Origin: Kaistella sp. SH40-3
Lineage (GTDB): Bacteria > Bacteroidota > Bacteroidia > Flavobacteriales > Weeksellaceae
DNA: 64,000 bases
Reading direction: 5' to 3'
Assembly (NCBI RefSeq): GCF_030686865.1
Contig: NZ_JAQYUS010000005.1
Location: 186,001 to 250,000, forward strand
In this document: piece after piece, positions 41,803 to 49,634 of the stretch
Layout of the letters: every line of letters starts with the position of its first letter
Position numbering within the stretch: position 1 is the first letter of the stretch
Made by a program: the position numbers and the translations under genes
Notes under the pieces: generated by a model
The model's database searches: none
What the model saw: only the letters and a program-made list of their open reading frames with translations
What the model was told of the DNA's origin: nothing

Positions 41803-43434
41803 TTAAACTACGGGATTTTCAACCTCTGTTTCCTCTACCAATTCATCTTCTTCTAAACTTTTATTTTTTGTTTTTAAGTAAAGGGTTCCGATAACCAAGC
41901 AGACTGCGGCGACTACGATTGGATACCATAATCCTTCGAGATACCATTCGGAATGTCCGGCGCTTTTTCCGGAGACGACGAGATAAGTTGCAACTGCCGG
42001 AAGCAATCCTCCAAACACTCCATTACCAATGTGGTAAGGCAATGACATCGAAGTGTAACGAATTTTCAGTGGGAACATTTCTACCAGGAAGGCGGCAATC
42101 GGTCCGTAAACCATGGTCACAAAAACCACTTGTATAAATACTAAAACAATGAGTAACCATCTGGTGTCCGGATTTACCGTAATCGCTTGTTTGATAAGCG
42201 GTTCTTCTGGTTTACCGTTAACCATGCTTGGGCCGGCTGCTGCCCAATGTACGATGCTGTCTTTTTTCATTACCGTTCCGTCTGTAAATATTTTTTCCTG
42301 ATGGAACGTGATCAAACTGTCTGTTGGAATTTTTGCGTGAACTTTTACGGTTCTCTTTTCTGTTAATCCGTTTTTAGCAACAACTTTACTTTCGATTTTT
42401 ACCGAGTTGTACATTGCCTTATAGATTGGTCGGTAAGCGATAATTGCCAATAACATTCCGATCATCATAATTGGTTTACGACCGATTTTATCAGATAGCC
42501 AACCGAAAAGTACAAATAATGGAGTTGCCACAAAAAGTGCTAAAGCCATCATCGTATCAACTTGTGCAGATTCAATATTCATTACTTTCTGCATAAAACT
42601 CATGGAGTAGAATTGACCCGTGTACCAGATAACTCCCTGTCCCATTACGGCTCCAAATAAAGCAAGCAATACGAATTTGAAATTAAATTTGTTTCCGAAA
42701 CTTTCTTTCAAAGGATTTTTAGAAGTTTTTCCTTCTTTTTTCGCTTTGGCAAAAAGTGGTGATTCAGCCATATTACGACGGATGATGTAAGAAACTCCGA
42801 CCATTAAAATAGAGATCCAGAATGGAATTCTCCAACCCCAACTGTCAAATTCTTCTGGCGAAAGTGAAGTTTTGGTTACCAGAATTACGATCAACGAAAT
42901 AAATAAACCTGAAGTTGCCGTCGTTTGAATCCAGGATGTCCAGTATCCTCGTCGGTTCGGTTGCGAATATTCGGCGACATAAGTTGCGGCTCCTCCGTAT
43001 TCTCCACCTAATGCTAAACCTTGTAAAAGTCTTAAAATTAAAACCAAAACCGGTGCAGCGTACCCAATTGTTTCATATTCTGGAACACAACCGATTAGGA
43101 AAGTTGAGAATCCCATGATCAAAAGCGTTACCAGGAACGTGTATTTTCTACCGATGATATCTCCCAGTCTTCCGAAGAATAAAGCCCCAAAAGGTCTTAC
43201 TACAAATCCTGCCGCAAAAGTTGCCAGGGTAGACAAGAAGGCCGCAGTTGGGTTATCTGCCGGAAAAAATTTAGTGGCTAATACCACGGCTAAACTTCCG
43301 AAAATGTAGAAGTCGTACCACTCAATCAGTGTCCCAAGTGAGGAAGCCATGATGACGCCCCAAATGGTTTTGTTTTTCTTTCTCTCCGCAACATAAGCAT
43401 CATGCTCTTCCTGCGTTTTAAATTTTTTGGCCAT
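41803..43434 (-). CDS. MFS transporter, metabolite:H+ symporter type
   Basis: A 543-residue inner-membrane transporter with 12 helices. Family hallmarks are SSLGTLIEWYDFYIFGSLA at residues ~31-49, RPFGALFFGRLGDIIGRKYTF near residue 80, RLLQGLALGGEYGGAATYVAEY near 140 and FGWLSDKIGRKPIMM near 315. An unusually long hydrophilic insert (residues ~345-420, with VKIESKVVAKNGLTEKRTV and TVMKKDSIVHWAA) separates helices in the second half. ProP/KgtP-type symporters carry carboxylates or osmolytes; the surrounding acs/prpE genes suggest a short organic acid. Confidence 0.88.
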   Translation of the reverse strand: MAKKFKTQEEHDAYVAERKKNKTIWGVIMASSLGTLIEWYDFYIFGSLAVVLATKFFPADNPTAAFLSTLATFAAGFVVRPFGALFFGRLGDIIGRKYTFLVTLLIMGFSTFLIGCVPEYETIGYAAPVLVLILRLLQGLALGGEYGGAATYVAEYSQPNRRGYWTSWIQTTATSGLFISLIVILVTKTSLSPEEFDSWGWRIPFWISILMVGVSYIIRRNMAESPLFAKAKKEGKTSKNPLKESFGNKFNFKFVLLALFGAVMGQGVIWYTGQFYSMSFMQKVMNIESAQVDTMMALALFVATPLFVLFGWLSDKIGRKPIMMIGMLLAIIAYRPIYKAMYNSVKIESKVVAKNGLTEKRTVKVHAKIPTDSLITFHQEKIFTDGTVMKKDSIVHWAAAGPSMVNGKPEEPLIKQAITVNPDTRWLLIVLVFIQVVFVTMVYGPIAAFLVEMFPLKIRYTSMSLPYHIGNGVFGGLLPAVATYLVVSGKSAGHSEWYLEGLWYPIVVAAVCLVIGTLYLKTKNKSLEEDELVEETEVENPVV

Positions 43435-43501
43435 AATTTATTTGTTTTTTATTTTGTGAAATTTGGTTTAAGACAATTTTGGAAATTGGTTTTTCCTTTA
43501 A

Positions 43502-44821
43502 TTAAAAAGAATACATCACTCTGACTATTGCTCGCAGGTTGCCCACATCTTTCATGTTATTTTGGGCTTTTCCTTCGGCATTTAAATCGCCCCATTTTGC
43601 GGCGGTGTATTCAATTTCGGGAGAAATGTTGAATTTGTTTTGTTTGAAATCAACTCTTGCTGAAGCACGCCACGCATCGTCCAGAACTCTTGCTCCGGAA
43701 GCGCCGCGAACGTAAAGGTTTTTGAAACCTGCATCAACACCCGAATTTTTTGTGTACCCAAAGAAAACTCCGGGAGCCACTTTTGGATTTGCACTCGCAA
43801 CATCCACCCAGAACGCTGAAGTTTTTGTTGGTTTGTAAGATTCCTGTCCGTTTGGTTCTGTATAACCTGCGAAACCGCCAAACATAACTAAATGATGAAG
43901 ATTTCCACCTGTAATTCCGTAAAGTTTAGTAATGATTTTATCATTCGCATATTTAAAGTAACCGAAGAACATTTCAGAATTTACTTTTTCATCTGAAACT
44001 AATCCTGCCGATTCAATAACCGGTTTCAAGGATTGATATTCTGCGCCGGCTCCAGCCGTTACTGTTTTCGTTTTGTATTGTAATTGTCCATGGAACGTTG
44101 GAATAGAAGAATTAAAAGTCGCACTGTTAACAGAAGTACCAGTTGCATTTGCAGTTTGGAACTCTCTGTCTTTATAAGCAACAAGACTTAAAGTTAATTC
44201 CGGAGTTAATTTTTGAGCCACTTTAATTTGACCTGCCCAACCGAATGGATTAAAAATAATTCCAGAATTAAAGTTGGCAACGCCGGGGAAAACATCAGGA
44301 ACAACGGAAGGATACCACGTTTGTCCGAAAGTAACTGCAGTTTTAGGCCAGGCTAGAGTGGCGGTGGCGTGGCGAAGTCGCATTAATCCGGTACTTCCAC
44401 TTCCTGCTGAAGATTTATTTAATTCTGTATTTCCGAAGAAATCTGCTTCAATATTTCCGCTTGCTTTTGCGCCCCAAACATCCGGACCTTTAAATCGAAT
44501 TCCGACTCTGGAAGTGATTGCTAGAAAATTACTTCCTCCTGCAGCATTGATATCTTTTCCGTTCGCATCTAATTTTTCATCGAGTGGATAAAGATTGAGA
44601 TGCATTTCTCGGGAGTACGCAGATTGTCTGCTGTCGAAATTATATTCCGTTCGAACCCAACCATAGAATGAGGCGTCCCATTCTTTCGGCTTGGCTTTTT
44701 CTGCTTCCAATGCTTCGATTCTTTTTAGAAGATCTTCATTAGAGGGAGTTTCTTGCGCTAAAAGTAAGTTTGAAAAAAATAGAGAAGAAACGATTCCTAA
44801 CAAAACAGTTGATTTCTTCAT
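43502..44821 (-). CDS. Outer-membrane porin
   Basis: A 439-residue protein with a signal peptide (to about LLLAQ), a short coiled coil (DLLKRIEALEAEKAK) typical of trimeric porins, then a beta-barrel pattern of alternating strands (WDASFYGWVRTEYNF, VGIRFKGPDVWGAKASGNIEADF) and a C-terminal aromatic ending (VRVMYSF) recognised by the Bam machinery. It resembles DcaP-type porins. It is the first gene of the run porin-MFS-small protein, which makes a complete route for a small acid across both membranes. Confidence 0.87.
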   Translation of the reverse strand: MKKSTVLLGIVSSLFFSNLLLAQETPSNEDLLKRIEALEAEKAKPKEWDASFYGWVRTEYNFDSRQSAYSREMHLNLYPLDEKLDANGKDINAAGGSNFLAITSRVGIRFKGPDVWGAKASGNIEADFFGNTELNKSSAGSGSTGLMRLRHATATLAWPKTAVTFGQTWYPSVVPDVFPGVANFNSGIIFNPFGWAGQIKVAQKLTPELTLSLVAYKDREFQTANATGTSVNSATFNSSIPTFHGQLQYKTKTVTAGAGAEYQSLKPVIESAGLVSDEKVNSEMFFGYFKYANDKIITKLYGITGGNLHHLVMFGGFAGYTEPNGQESYKPTKTSAFWVDVASANPKVAPGVFFGYTKNSGVDAGFKNLYVRGASGARVLDDAWRASARVDFKQNKFNISPEIEYTAAKWGDLNAEGKAQNNMKDVGNLRAIVRVMYSF

Positions 44822-44960
44822 AGATTAATAATTTTTAGTTTGTTTTTTTGTTGAAACGAAATTGAAACTAAAAATTTGATTGAAGAAATTTAATATATAT
44901 CAGTGTAATGAATATAGTTGATTGTGAGTTCTTTTAAAATAAAGGTGAAAATTGATACTT

Positions 44961-45377
44961 TTATTTTTTAAATCTTTCCCATTTAATCATCATGTATTTA
45001 TCACCAAACTCAGTGATGACCAAGCCTGAACCTTTTAAGTTTTCTTCCTTTGACATGTATTCTAAAAGTTCAGTTTGTTTAAAAACTTTATACATTGGAT
45101 GAAAATCAGAATGTGGCGGGCGGGTAATATTGTATTTCTTGATCCAGGAACTTACCGTATTATGTGAAACGCCGATGATTCGTTCAATCTCACGGTAACT
45201 TAAACCTTCCAAATAAAGTTGAAGCGCTTTTGTAACCACGTAATCGTCAATTTGTTTCCCCAATTTCTTAACGGTGAAATAGTAGTTGCAGTCTTTGCAT
45301 AAAAACCTTTGACGCTCGTTAATAATACCGCTTTTGACGATATTCTTTCCACTACATTTCGGACAGGAATTTGGCAT
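44961..45377 (-). CDS. Zinc-ribbon/HTH DNA-binding protein, InsA-like (domesticated IS1-type regulator)
   Basis: A 138-residue protein. A zinc ribbon uses C5, C8, C27 and C30 (CPKCSGKNIVKSG, RFLCKDCNYYF), followed by a helix-turn-helix at residues 59-82 (LSYREIERIIGVSHNTVSSWI). This matches the InsA part of IS1, but there is no InsB catalytic domain and no terminal repeats. The C-terminal ~55 residues (GSGLVITEFGDKYMMIKWERF) are unrelated to a transposase. It is divergent from the arginine operon and has a perfect palindrome at its own promoter, so it is probably a local regulator. Confidence 0.78.
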   Translation of the reverse strand: MPNSCPKCSGKNIVKSGIINERQRFLCKDCNYYFTVKKLGKQIDDYVVTKALQLYLEGLSYREIERIIGVSHNTVSSWIKKYNITRPPHSDFHPMYKVFKQTELLEYMSKEENLKGSGLVITEFGDKYMMIKWERFKK

Positions 45378-45380
45378 AAC

Positions 45381-45403
45381 TATATCTTTTTAGCAAAGAT
45401 ATA
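45381..45403 (-). promoter_or_regulatory. Palindromic operator overlapping the InsA-like gene promoter
   Basis: Perfect 9-bp inverted repeat TATATCTTT (45381-45389) and AAAGATATA (45395-45403) with spacer TTAGC. On the minus strand it contains TATCTTTG (45394-45401), a good -7 box 16 bases before the start codon. The overlap of promoter and palindrome is what an autoregulatory operator looks like. Confidence 0.55.
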
Positions 45404-45601
45404 TTAAATTAGCAATATTGTAAATGTAAAATGCAAATATTTTAAAGTTTTCTTATTGAAATAGAATTATCACAGTAGAAAACTCCTTTTAATTCAAAAA
45501 TTTTAAATTGATTTTTAGCAGATATAATATCCTGTAATAGTTATTTTATTGGTTTAAAAATCTTTTTAATTAAAATTAAACAGCAATTAATTATTGTTTA
45601 A

Positions 45602-45634
45602 TTTGTTTTCTAAAGATTTTTTATCTTAAATTTG
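45602..45634 (+). promoter_or_regulatory. Arginine operon promoter (TTTG-N21-TAAATTTG)
   Basis: TTTG at 45602-45605 and TAAATTTG at 45627-45634, spaced 21 bases, is the best full match to the Bacteroidetes -33/-7 consensus in this window. It lies 22 bases before the GNAT start. Confidence 0.7.
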
Positions 45635-45656
45635 CCACTTTAAAAGTTATAAATAA

Positions 45657-46238
45657 ATGAAAATAGAAGTTTCTTCAGATAAACATTTGAAATACGCAGA
45701 AGAAATACGACAGGAAATTGCAGATTCCGCCAAGCAACGTGGAACTGGGATTTCAAAGCGGTCTTTTGAATATATCTGCGAAAAAATTTTAGAAGGAAAA
45801 GCAGTAGTTGCTTTTGAAGACGACGGAACCTGGGTAGGGTTCTGTTATGTAGAAACCTGGTCACACGGCGCTTTTGTTGCTAATTCTGGCTTAATCGTTT
45901 CCTCGAAATTCAGGAATTTAGGATATGCCACTTTAATCAAAGAAAAAGTTTTTGAACTGTCCAGAGAACGCTATCCGAATGCTAAGGTTTTTGGATTAAC
46001 TACTGGATTGGCGGTGATGAAGATCAATGCTGAACTTGGTTATAAACCTGTAATCTATTCAGAATTGACACAAGATGAAGAGTTTTGGAGCGGATGCAAA
46101 ACCTGTGTGAACTACGAAATTCTAATGAGCAAAAATCGACAAAACTGCCTTTGTACTGCAATGCTTTTTGTACCGAAAAATGATATTGAACAAATCAAAG
46201 TTGAGAAAGATGAAAAAAAGTGTAGTACTAGCATTTAG
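45657..46238 (+). CDS. GNAT acetyltransferase heading the arginine operon (candidate N-acylglutamate synthase)
   Basis: A 193-residue Gcn5-type acyltransferase. The acyl-CoA-binding region is IVSSKFRNLGYATLIKEKVFEL near residue 85 (a divergent R/Q-x-x-G-x-G/A), after strands AFVANSGLIV. As the first gene of an operon that has argG, C, D, F', B, E and H but no argA or argJ, it is the best candidate for making the N-acylglutamate that starts the pathway. The tail (NCLCTAMLFVPKNDI) overlaps argG by 29 bp. Confidence 0.78.
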   Translation: MKIEVSSDKHLKYAEEIRQEIADSAKQRGTGISKRSFEYICEKILEGKAVVAFEDDGTWVGFCYVETWSHGAFVANSGLIVSSKFRNLGYATLIKEKVFELSRERYPNAKVFGLTTGLAVMKINAELGYKPVIYSELTQDEEFWSGCKTCVNYEILMSKNRQNCLCTAMLFVPKNDIEQIKVEKDEKKCSTSI

Positions 46239-47403
46239 TGGTGGATTAGATACTTCGTATTGTGCGAAATATCTGACTGAAAATTTAGGTTACGATGTTC
46301 ATGCAGTTACCGTCAATACTGGAGGTTTTTCTAAACAGGACGAACAGGAATTGAAATCGAAAGCAGAAAAATTAGGTGTGATTTCTTACACTTTTATTGA
46401 TGCCGTTCAACCTTATTATAATGAGTGCGTCAAATATTTAATTTTTGGAAATGTTCTGAAAAATAATACGTATCCACTTTCTGTAAGTGCAGAAAGAACC
46501 GTTCAGGCGCAGAATATTGCCAAGTTTGCTTTTGAAATCGGTGCAACTGCAATCGCTCATGGAAGTACTGGAGCAGGAAATGATCAAGTTCGTTTTGATT
46601 TGATTTTTCAGATTATGTGTTCTGGTGTCGAGATTATTACGCCGATTCGGGATTTGTCTTTGTCAAGAGAGGAAGAGATTTTATTCTTAAAAAATCACGG
46701 TTATGAAATGGATTTTGAGAAAGCAAAATATTCAATTAACAAAGGACTTTGGGGAACTTCCGTGGGCGGAAAAGAAACCTTGACTTCAAAATACAATTTA
46801 CCTGAAGACGCATTTCCATCTCAAGTTGTAAAAACCGAACCTTCTGATTTAGAAATAGAATTTAAAAAAGGAGAAGTGATCGGTGTAAATGGCGAGCAAT
46901 TTTCACATCCGGTTGCAGCGATTCAGAAAATTGAGGAACTGACTTCTATTTATGGAATTGGTCGTGATATTCACGTTGGCGATACAATTGTGGGGATTAA
47001 AGGTCGAGTTGGTTTTGAGGCTGCAGCAGCGACCGTGATTATTAAAGCGCATCATTTATTAGAAAAACATACGCTTTCAAAATACCAGCAAACCATCAAA
47101 TCTCAATTGTCAGATTGGTACGGAAACTGGCTTCATGAAGCGCTTTTCTTGGATCCCGTGATGAGAAATATCGAAGTTTTTCTAAATGATTCTCAAAAAA
47201 CCGTGAACGGAAAAGTATTTATAACACTTCATCCTTATCGTTTTGTTTTAAATGGAATTGAATCTGAAAACGATTTAATGTCCGATAAATTTGGAAGTTA
47301 CGGCGAGTCAAATCTTGCTTGGACTGGCGAAGATGTGAAAGGATTTACCAAAGTCTTAAGCAATTCATTATCGATTTATCATCAAATAAATAAAGCGAAA
47401 TGA
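46210..47403 (+). CDS. argG: Argininosuccinate synthase
   Basis: A 397-residue ligase that joins citrulline and aspartate using ATP. The start at 46210 (MKKSVVLAFSGGLDTSYC) is the standard ArgG beginning; the upstream in-frame ATG at 46168 adds only GNAT-overlapping codons. The PP-loop is AFSGGLDTS at residues 8-16. Other signatures are GSTGAGNDQVRFD near residue 115 and SINKGLWGTSVGG near 175. It overlaps both neighbours (29 bp with GNAT, 4 bp ATGA with argC), so expression is translationally coupled. Confidence 0.95.
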   Translation: MKKSVVLAFSGGLDTSYCAKYLTENLGYDVHAVTVNTGGFSKQDEQELKSKAEKLGVISYTFIDAVQPYYNECVKYLIFGNVLKNNTYPLSVSAERTVQAQNIAKFAFEIGATAIAHGSTGAGNDQVRFDLIFQIMCSGVEIITPIRDLSLSREEEILFLKNHGYEMDFEKAKYSINKGLWGTSVGGKETLTSKYNLPEDAFPSQVVKTEPSDLEIEFKKGEVIGVNGEQFSHPVAAIQKIEELTSIYGIGRDIHVGDTIVGIKGRVGFEAAAATVIIKAHHLLEKHTLSKYQQTIKSQLSDWYGNWLHEALFLDPVMRNIEVFLNDSQKTVNGKVFITLHPYRFVLNGIESENDLMSDKFGSYGESNLAWTGEDVKGFTKVLSNSLSIYHQINKAK

Positions 47404-48362
47404 AGTCGGTAGGAATAATTGGCGCCAACGGTTACACTGGAAGCGAACTCGTTCGGTTATTGGTATTTCATCCAAAAGTTGAACTTCAATTTTTGTACAG
47501 CCGTTCGAATTCTGGAATCAATATTTCTGAAATTTATCCGGATTTAATTTCGATTTGTGAAATGAGTTTAACTAGTCAAACAGAAGAAGTTGACATTTTA
47601 TTTTTGTGTTTGCCACATCATGAAAGCAAAAATTGGTTGATTGAAAATCCTGTAAAAGAAAATGTTTTGATCATCGATTTAGGAAATGATTTCAGATTAG
47701 AAAGCAATTTTCAGGAAAGAAATTTTATTTACGGTTTACCAGAATTTTTTAAAAATGAATTAAAATCTGCCAAAAGCATTGCAAATCCCGGTTGTTTTGC
47801 CACCGCAATTCAACTGGCATTATTGCCTTTAGCAAAAGAAAAATTGCTAAAGGATATTTATACCACAGGAATCACAGGTTCAACTGGAGCGGGACAATCT
47901 TTACAATCGACCACTCATTTTTCCTGGCGTAATGATAATATTTCAGCGTATAAAACTTTAACACATCAACATGTCGATGAGGTTTTGAAGTCCTTGAATC
48001 AATCTAATAAAAAAGAAATCGAACTTCATTTTGTTCCCTGGCGCGGAGATTTTGTAAGAGGAATTTTCACCAGTTCAATCATTAAATGTGATTTAGAATT
48101 AAATGAAATTCAGGAAAAATATTGCGATTTTTATAAAGACGCCACTTTTGTGACCATATCAGAAAAACCAATCGACATGAAGCAAGTCATTAATACCAAT
48201 CGTTGCGCGATTCACATTGAAAAAAATAAAGAAATTATTGTTGTTCATTCGGCAATTGATAATTTATTAAAAGGTGCTTCCGGACAAGCCGTTCAAAATA
48301 TGAATATCGCCATGGATTGGGAAGAAAATACGGGTCTAAACCTAAAACCAATCGCGTTTTAA
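47400..48362 (+). CDS. argC: N-acyl-gamma-glutamyl-phosphate reductase
   Basis: A 320-residue NADPH-dependent reductase forming the glutamate semialdehyde intermediate. The N-terminal Rossmann motif is GIIGANGYTGSELVRLL (residues 5-21) and the catalytic Cys (~132) is in SIANPGCFATAIQLALLPL. A family histidine lies in the later substrate segment (HFVPWRGDFVRGIF). Overlap with argG of 4 bp. It is followed by paired hairpins before argD. Confidence 0.93.
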   Translation: MKSVGIIGANGYTGSELVRLLVFHPKVELQFLYSRSNSGINISEIYPDLISICEMSLTSQTEEVDILFLCLPHHESKNWLIENPVKENVLIIDLGNDFRLESNFQERNFIYGLPEFFKNELKSAKSIANPGCFATAIQLALLPLAKEKLLKDIYTTGITGSTGAGQSLQSTTHFSWRNDNISAYKTLTHQHVDEVLKSLNQSNKKEIELHFVPWRGDFVRGIFTSSIIKCDLELNEIQEKYCDFYKDATFVTISEKPIDMKQVINTNRCAIHIEKNKEIIVVHSAIDNLLKGASGQAVQNMNIAMDWEENTGLNLKPIAF

Positions 48363-48376
48363 AAGCAAAAAGTAAA

Positions 48377-48419
48377 GTCCCAAAGGGACGATTTAATTAA
48401 GAATAGGACAAAGTCCTAT
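48377..48419. repeat. Paired hairpin repeat between argC and argD
   Basis: GTCCCAAAGGGAC (48377-48389) and ATAGGACAAAGTCCTAT (48403-48419), both palindromes with AAA loops, 13 bp apart. Neither has a T run, so they are not terminators. Confidence 0.75.
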
Positions 48420-48441
48420 CAAGAGATAATCAGCAACCATT

Positions 48442-49578
48442 ATGAATTTATTCCAAGTATATCCTTTATTTAATATCAATCCTGTAAAAGCGGAAGGTTC
48501 TTTTCTTTGGGATGATAAAGGCGAAAAGTACCTTGATTTTTATGGAGGTCATGCCGTGATTTCTATTGGTCACAATCATCCTCATTATCAAAATAAACTA
48601 AAAGATCAGTTAGAGAAAATCTCGTTTTATTCAAATTCTGTTCAGAATAATTTACAAACAGAATTAGCAGAAAAGTTGGGTAAAATTTCAGGATATGAAA
48701 ATTACTCTCTCTTTCTTTGTAATTCTGGTGCAGAAGCAAACGAAAATGCGTTGAAACTGGCTTCTTTCCACAACGGAAAAAAGAAGGTAATTTATTTCTC
48801 CGGTTCATTTCATGGCAGAACTTCTGCCGCAGTTTCTGTAACAGATAATCCTAAAATTGTTGCGCCAGTTAATTTTTCAGAACGTTTTATTAAATGTGAA
48901 TGGAATAATGTGAATCAGTTAAAACAATTGTTTTCGGATTATCAAGGTGAAATTTCTTCCGTAATCATCGAAGGAATTCAAGGAGTTGGCGGAATTATTT
49001 TACCAACAGAAGAAATGATTCAAACTCTTAAAAAACTTTGTTCTGAAAATGAGGTGATTTTAATTATGGATGAAGTGCAATCCGGTTACGGACGTTCAGG
49101 GAATTTTTTTGCGCATCAGGAATTTGATATTCAACCAGATTTAATTACGGTGGCGAAAGGAATGGGAAATGGTTTTCCGATTGGTGGTTTTTTAATCAGT
49201 CCAAAATTCGAAGCCAGTAATGGTTTATTGGGAACAACTTTTGGCGGAAATCATTTGGCGTGCGCTGCAGGAATTGCAGTTTTAGAAGTCATTAAAAATG
49301 AAAATCTGATTCAAAATTCAGAGAAAATGGGCGCTTATATTGAATCTAAAATTCTGAATTTTAATCATATCAAATCCATTAGGCGAAGAGGTTTAATGAT
49401 CGGAATTGAACTCGATCAACCTTGTGCAGAAATCCGTTCTAACTTATTGACGAAACATCATGTGTTCACCGGGAATTCTAATGATGCAACTGTTTTAAGG
49501 ATTCTTCCATCGCTCAATATTACAGAAAAAGAAGCCGATTTATTCATCAATGCTTTAAAATCTGTTCTTCAAAATTAG
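48442..49578 (+). CDS. argD: N-acylornithine aminotransferase
   Basis: A 378-residue class III PLP aminotransferase that makes N-acylornithine from the semialdehyde and glutamate. Signatures are LDFYGGHAVISIGHNHP near residue 35, CNSGAEANENALKLA near 95, the PLP-binding DEVQSGYGRSG near 215 and the Schiff-base lysine in VAKGMGNGFPIGG (~239). Slightly short of the usual 390-400 residues but complete. Confidence 0.93.
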   Translation: MNLFQVYPLFNINPVKAEGSFLWDDKGEKYLDFYGGHAVISIGHNHPHYQNKLKDQLEKISFYSNSVQNNLQTELAEKLGKISGYENYSLFLCNSGAEANENALKLASFHNGKKKVIYFSGSFHGRTSAAVSVTDNPKIVAPVNFSERFIKCEWNNVNQLKQLFSDYQGEISSVIIEGIQGVGGIILPTEEMIQTLKKLCSENEVILIMDEVQSGYGRSGNFFAHQEFDIQPDLITVAKGMGNGFPIGGFLISPKFEASNGLLGTTFGGNHLACAAGIAVLEVIKNENLIQNSEKMGAYIESKILNFNHIKSIRRRGLMIGIELDQPCAEIRSNLLTKHHVFTGNSNDATVLRILPSLNITEKEADLFINALKSVLQN

Positions 49579-49579
49579 C

Positions 49580-49616
49580 AACCTTTTTAAGGTTCATCAC
49601 AATTGCCAAATGGCAA
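49580..49616. repeat. Paired hairpin repeat between argD and argF'
   Basis: AACCTTTTTAAGGTT (49580-49594) begins one base after the argD stop, and TTGCCAAATGGCAA (49603-49616) follows 8 bp later. Same two-hairpin layout as 48377-48419. Confidence 0.7.
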
Positions 49617-49634
49617 AACTTAAATATAAATTTA

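Noticed and set aside
44961-45377. IS1 insertion sequence
   Set aside because: No InsB catalytic domain, no terminal inverted repeats and no target duplication seen; only an InsA-like DNA-binding part remains.
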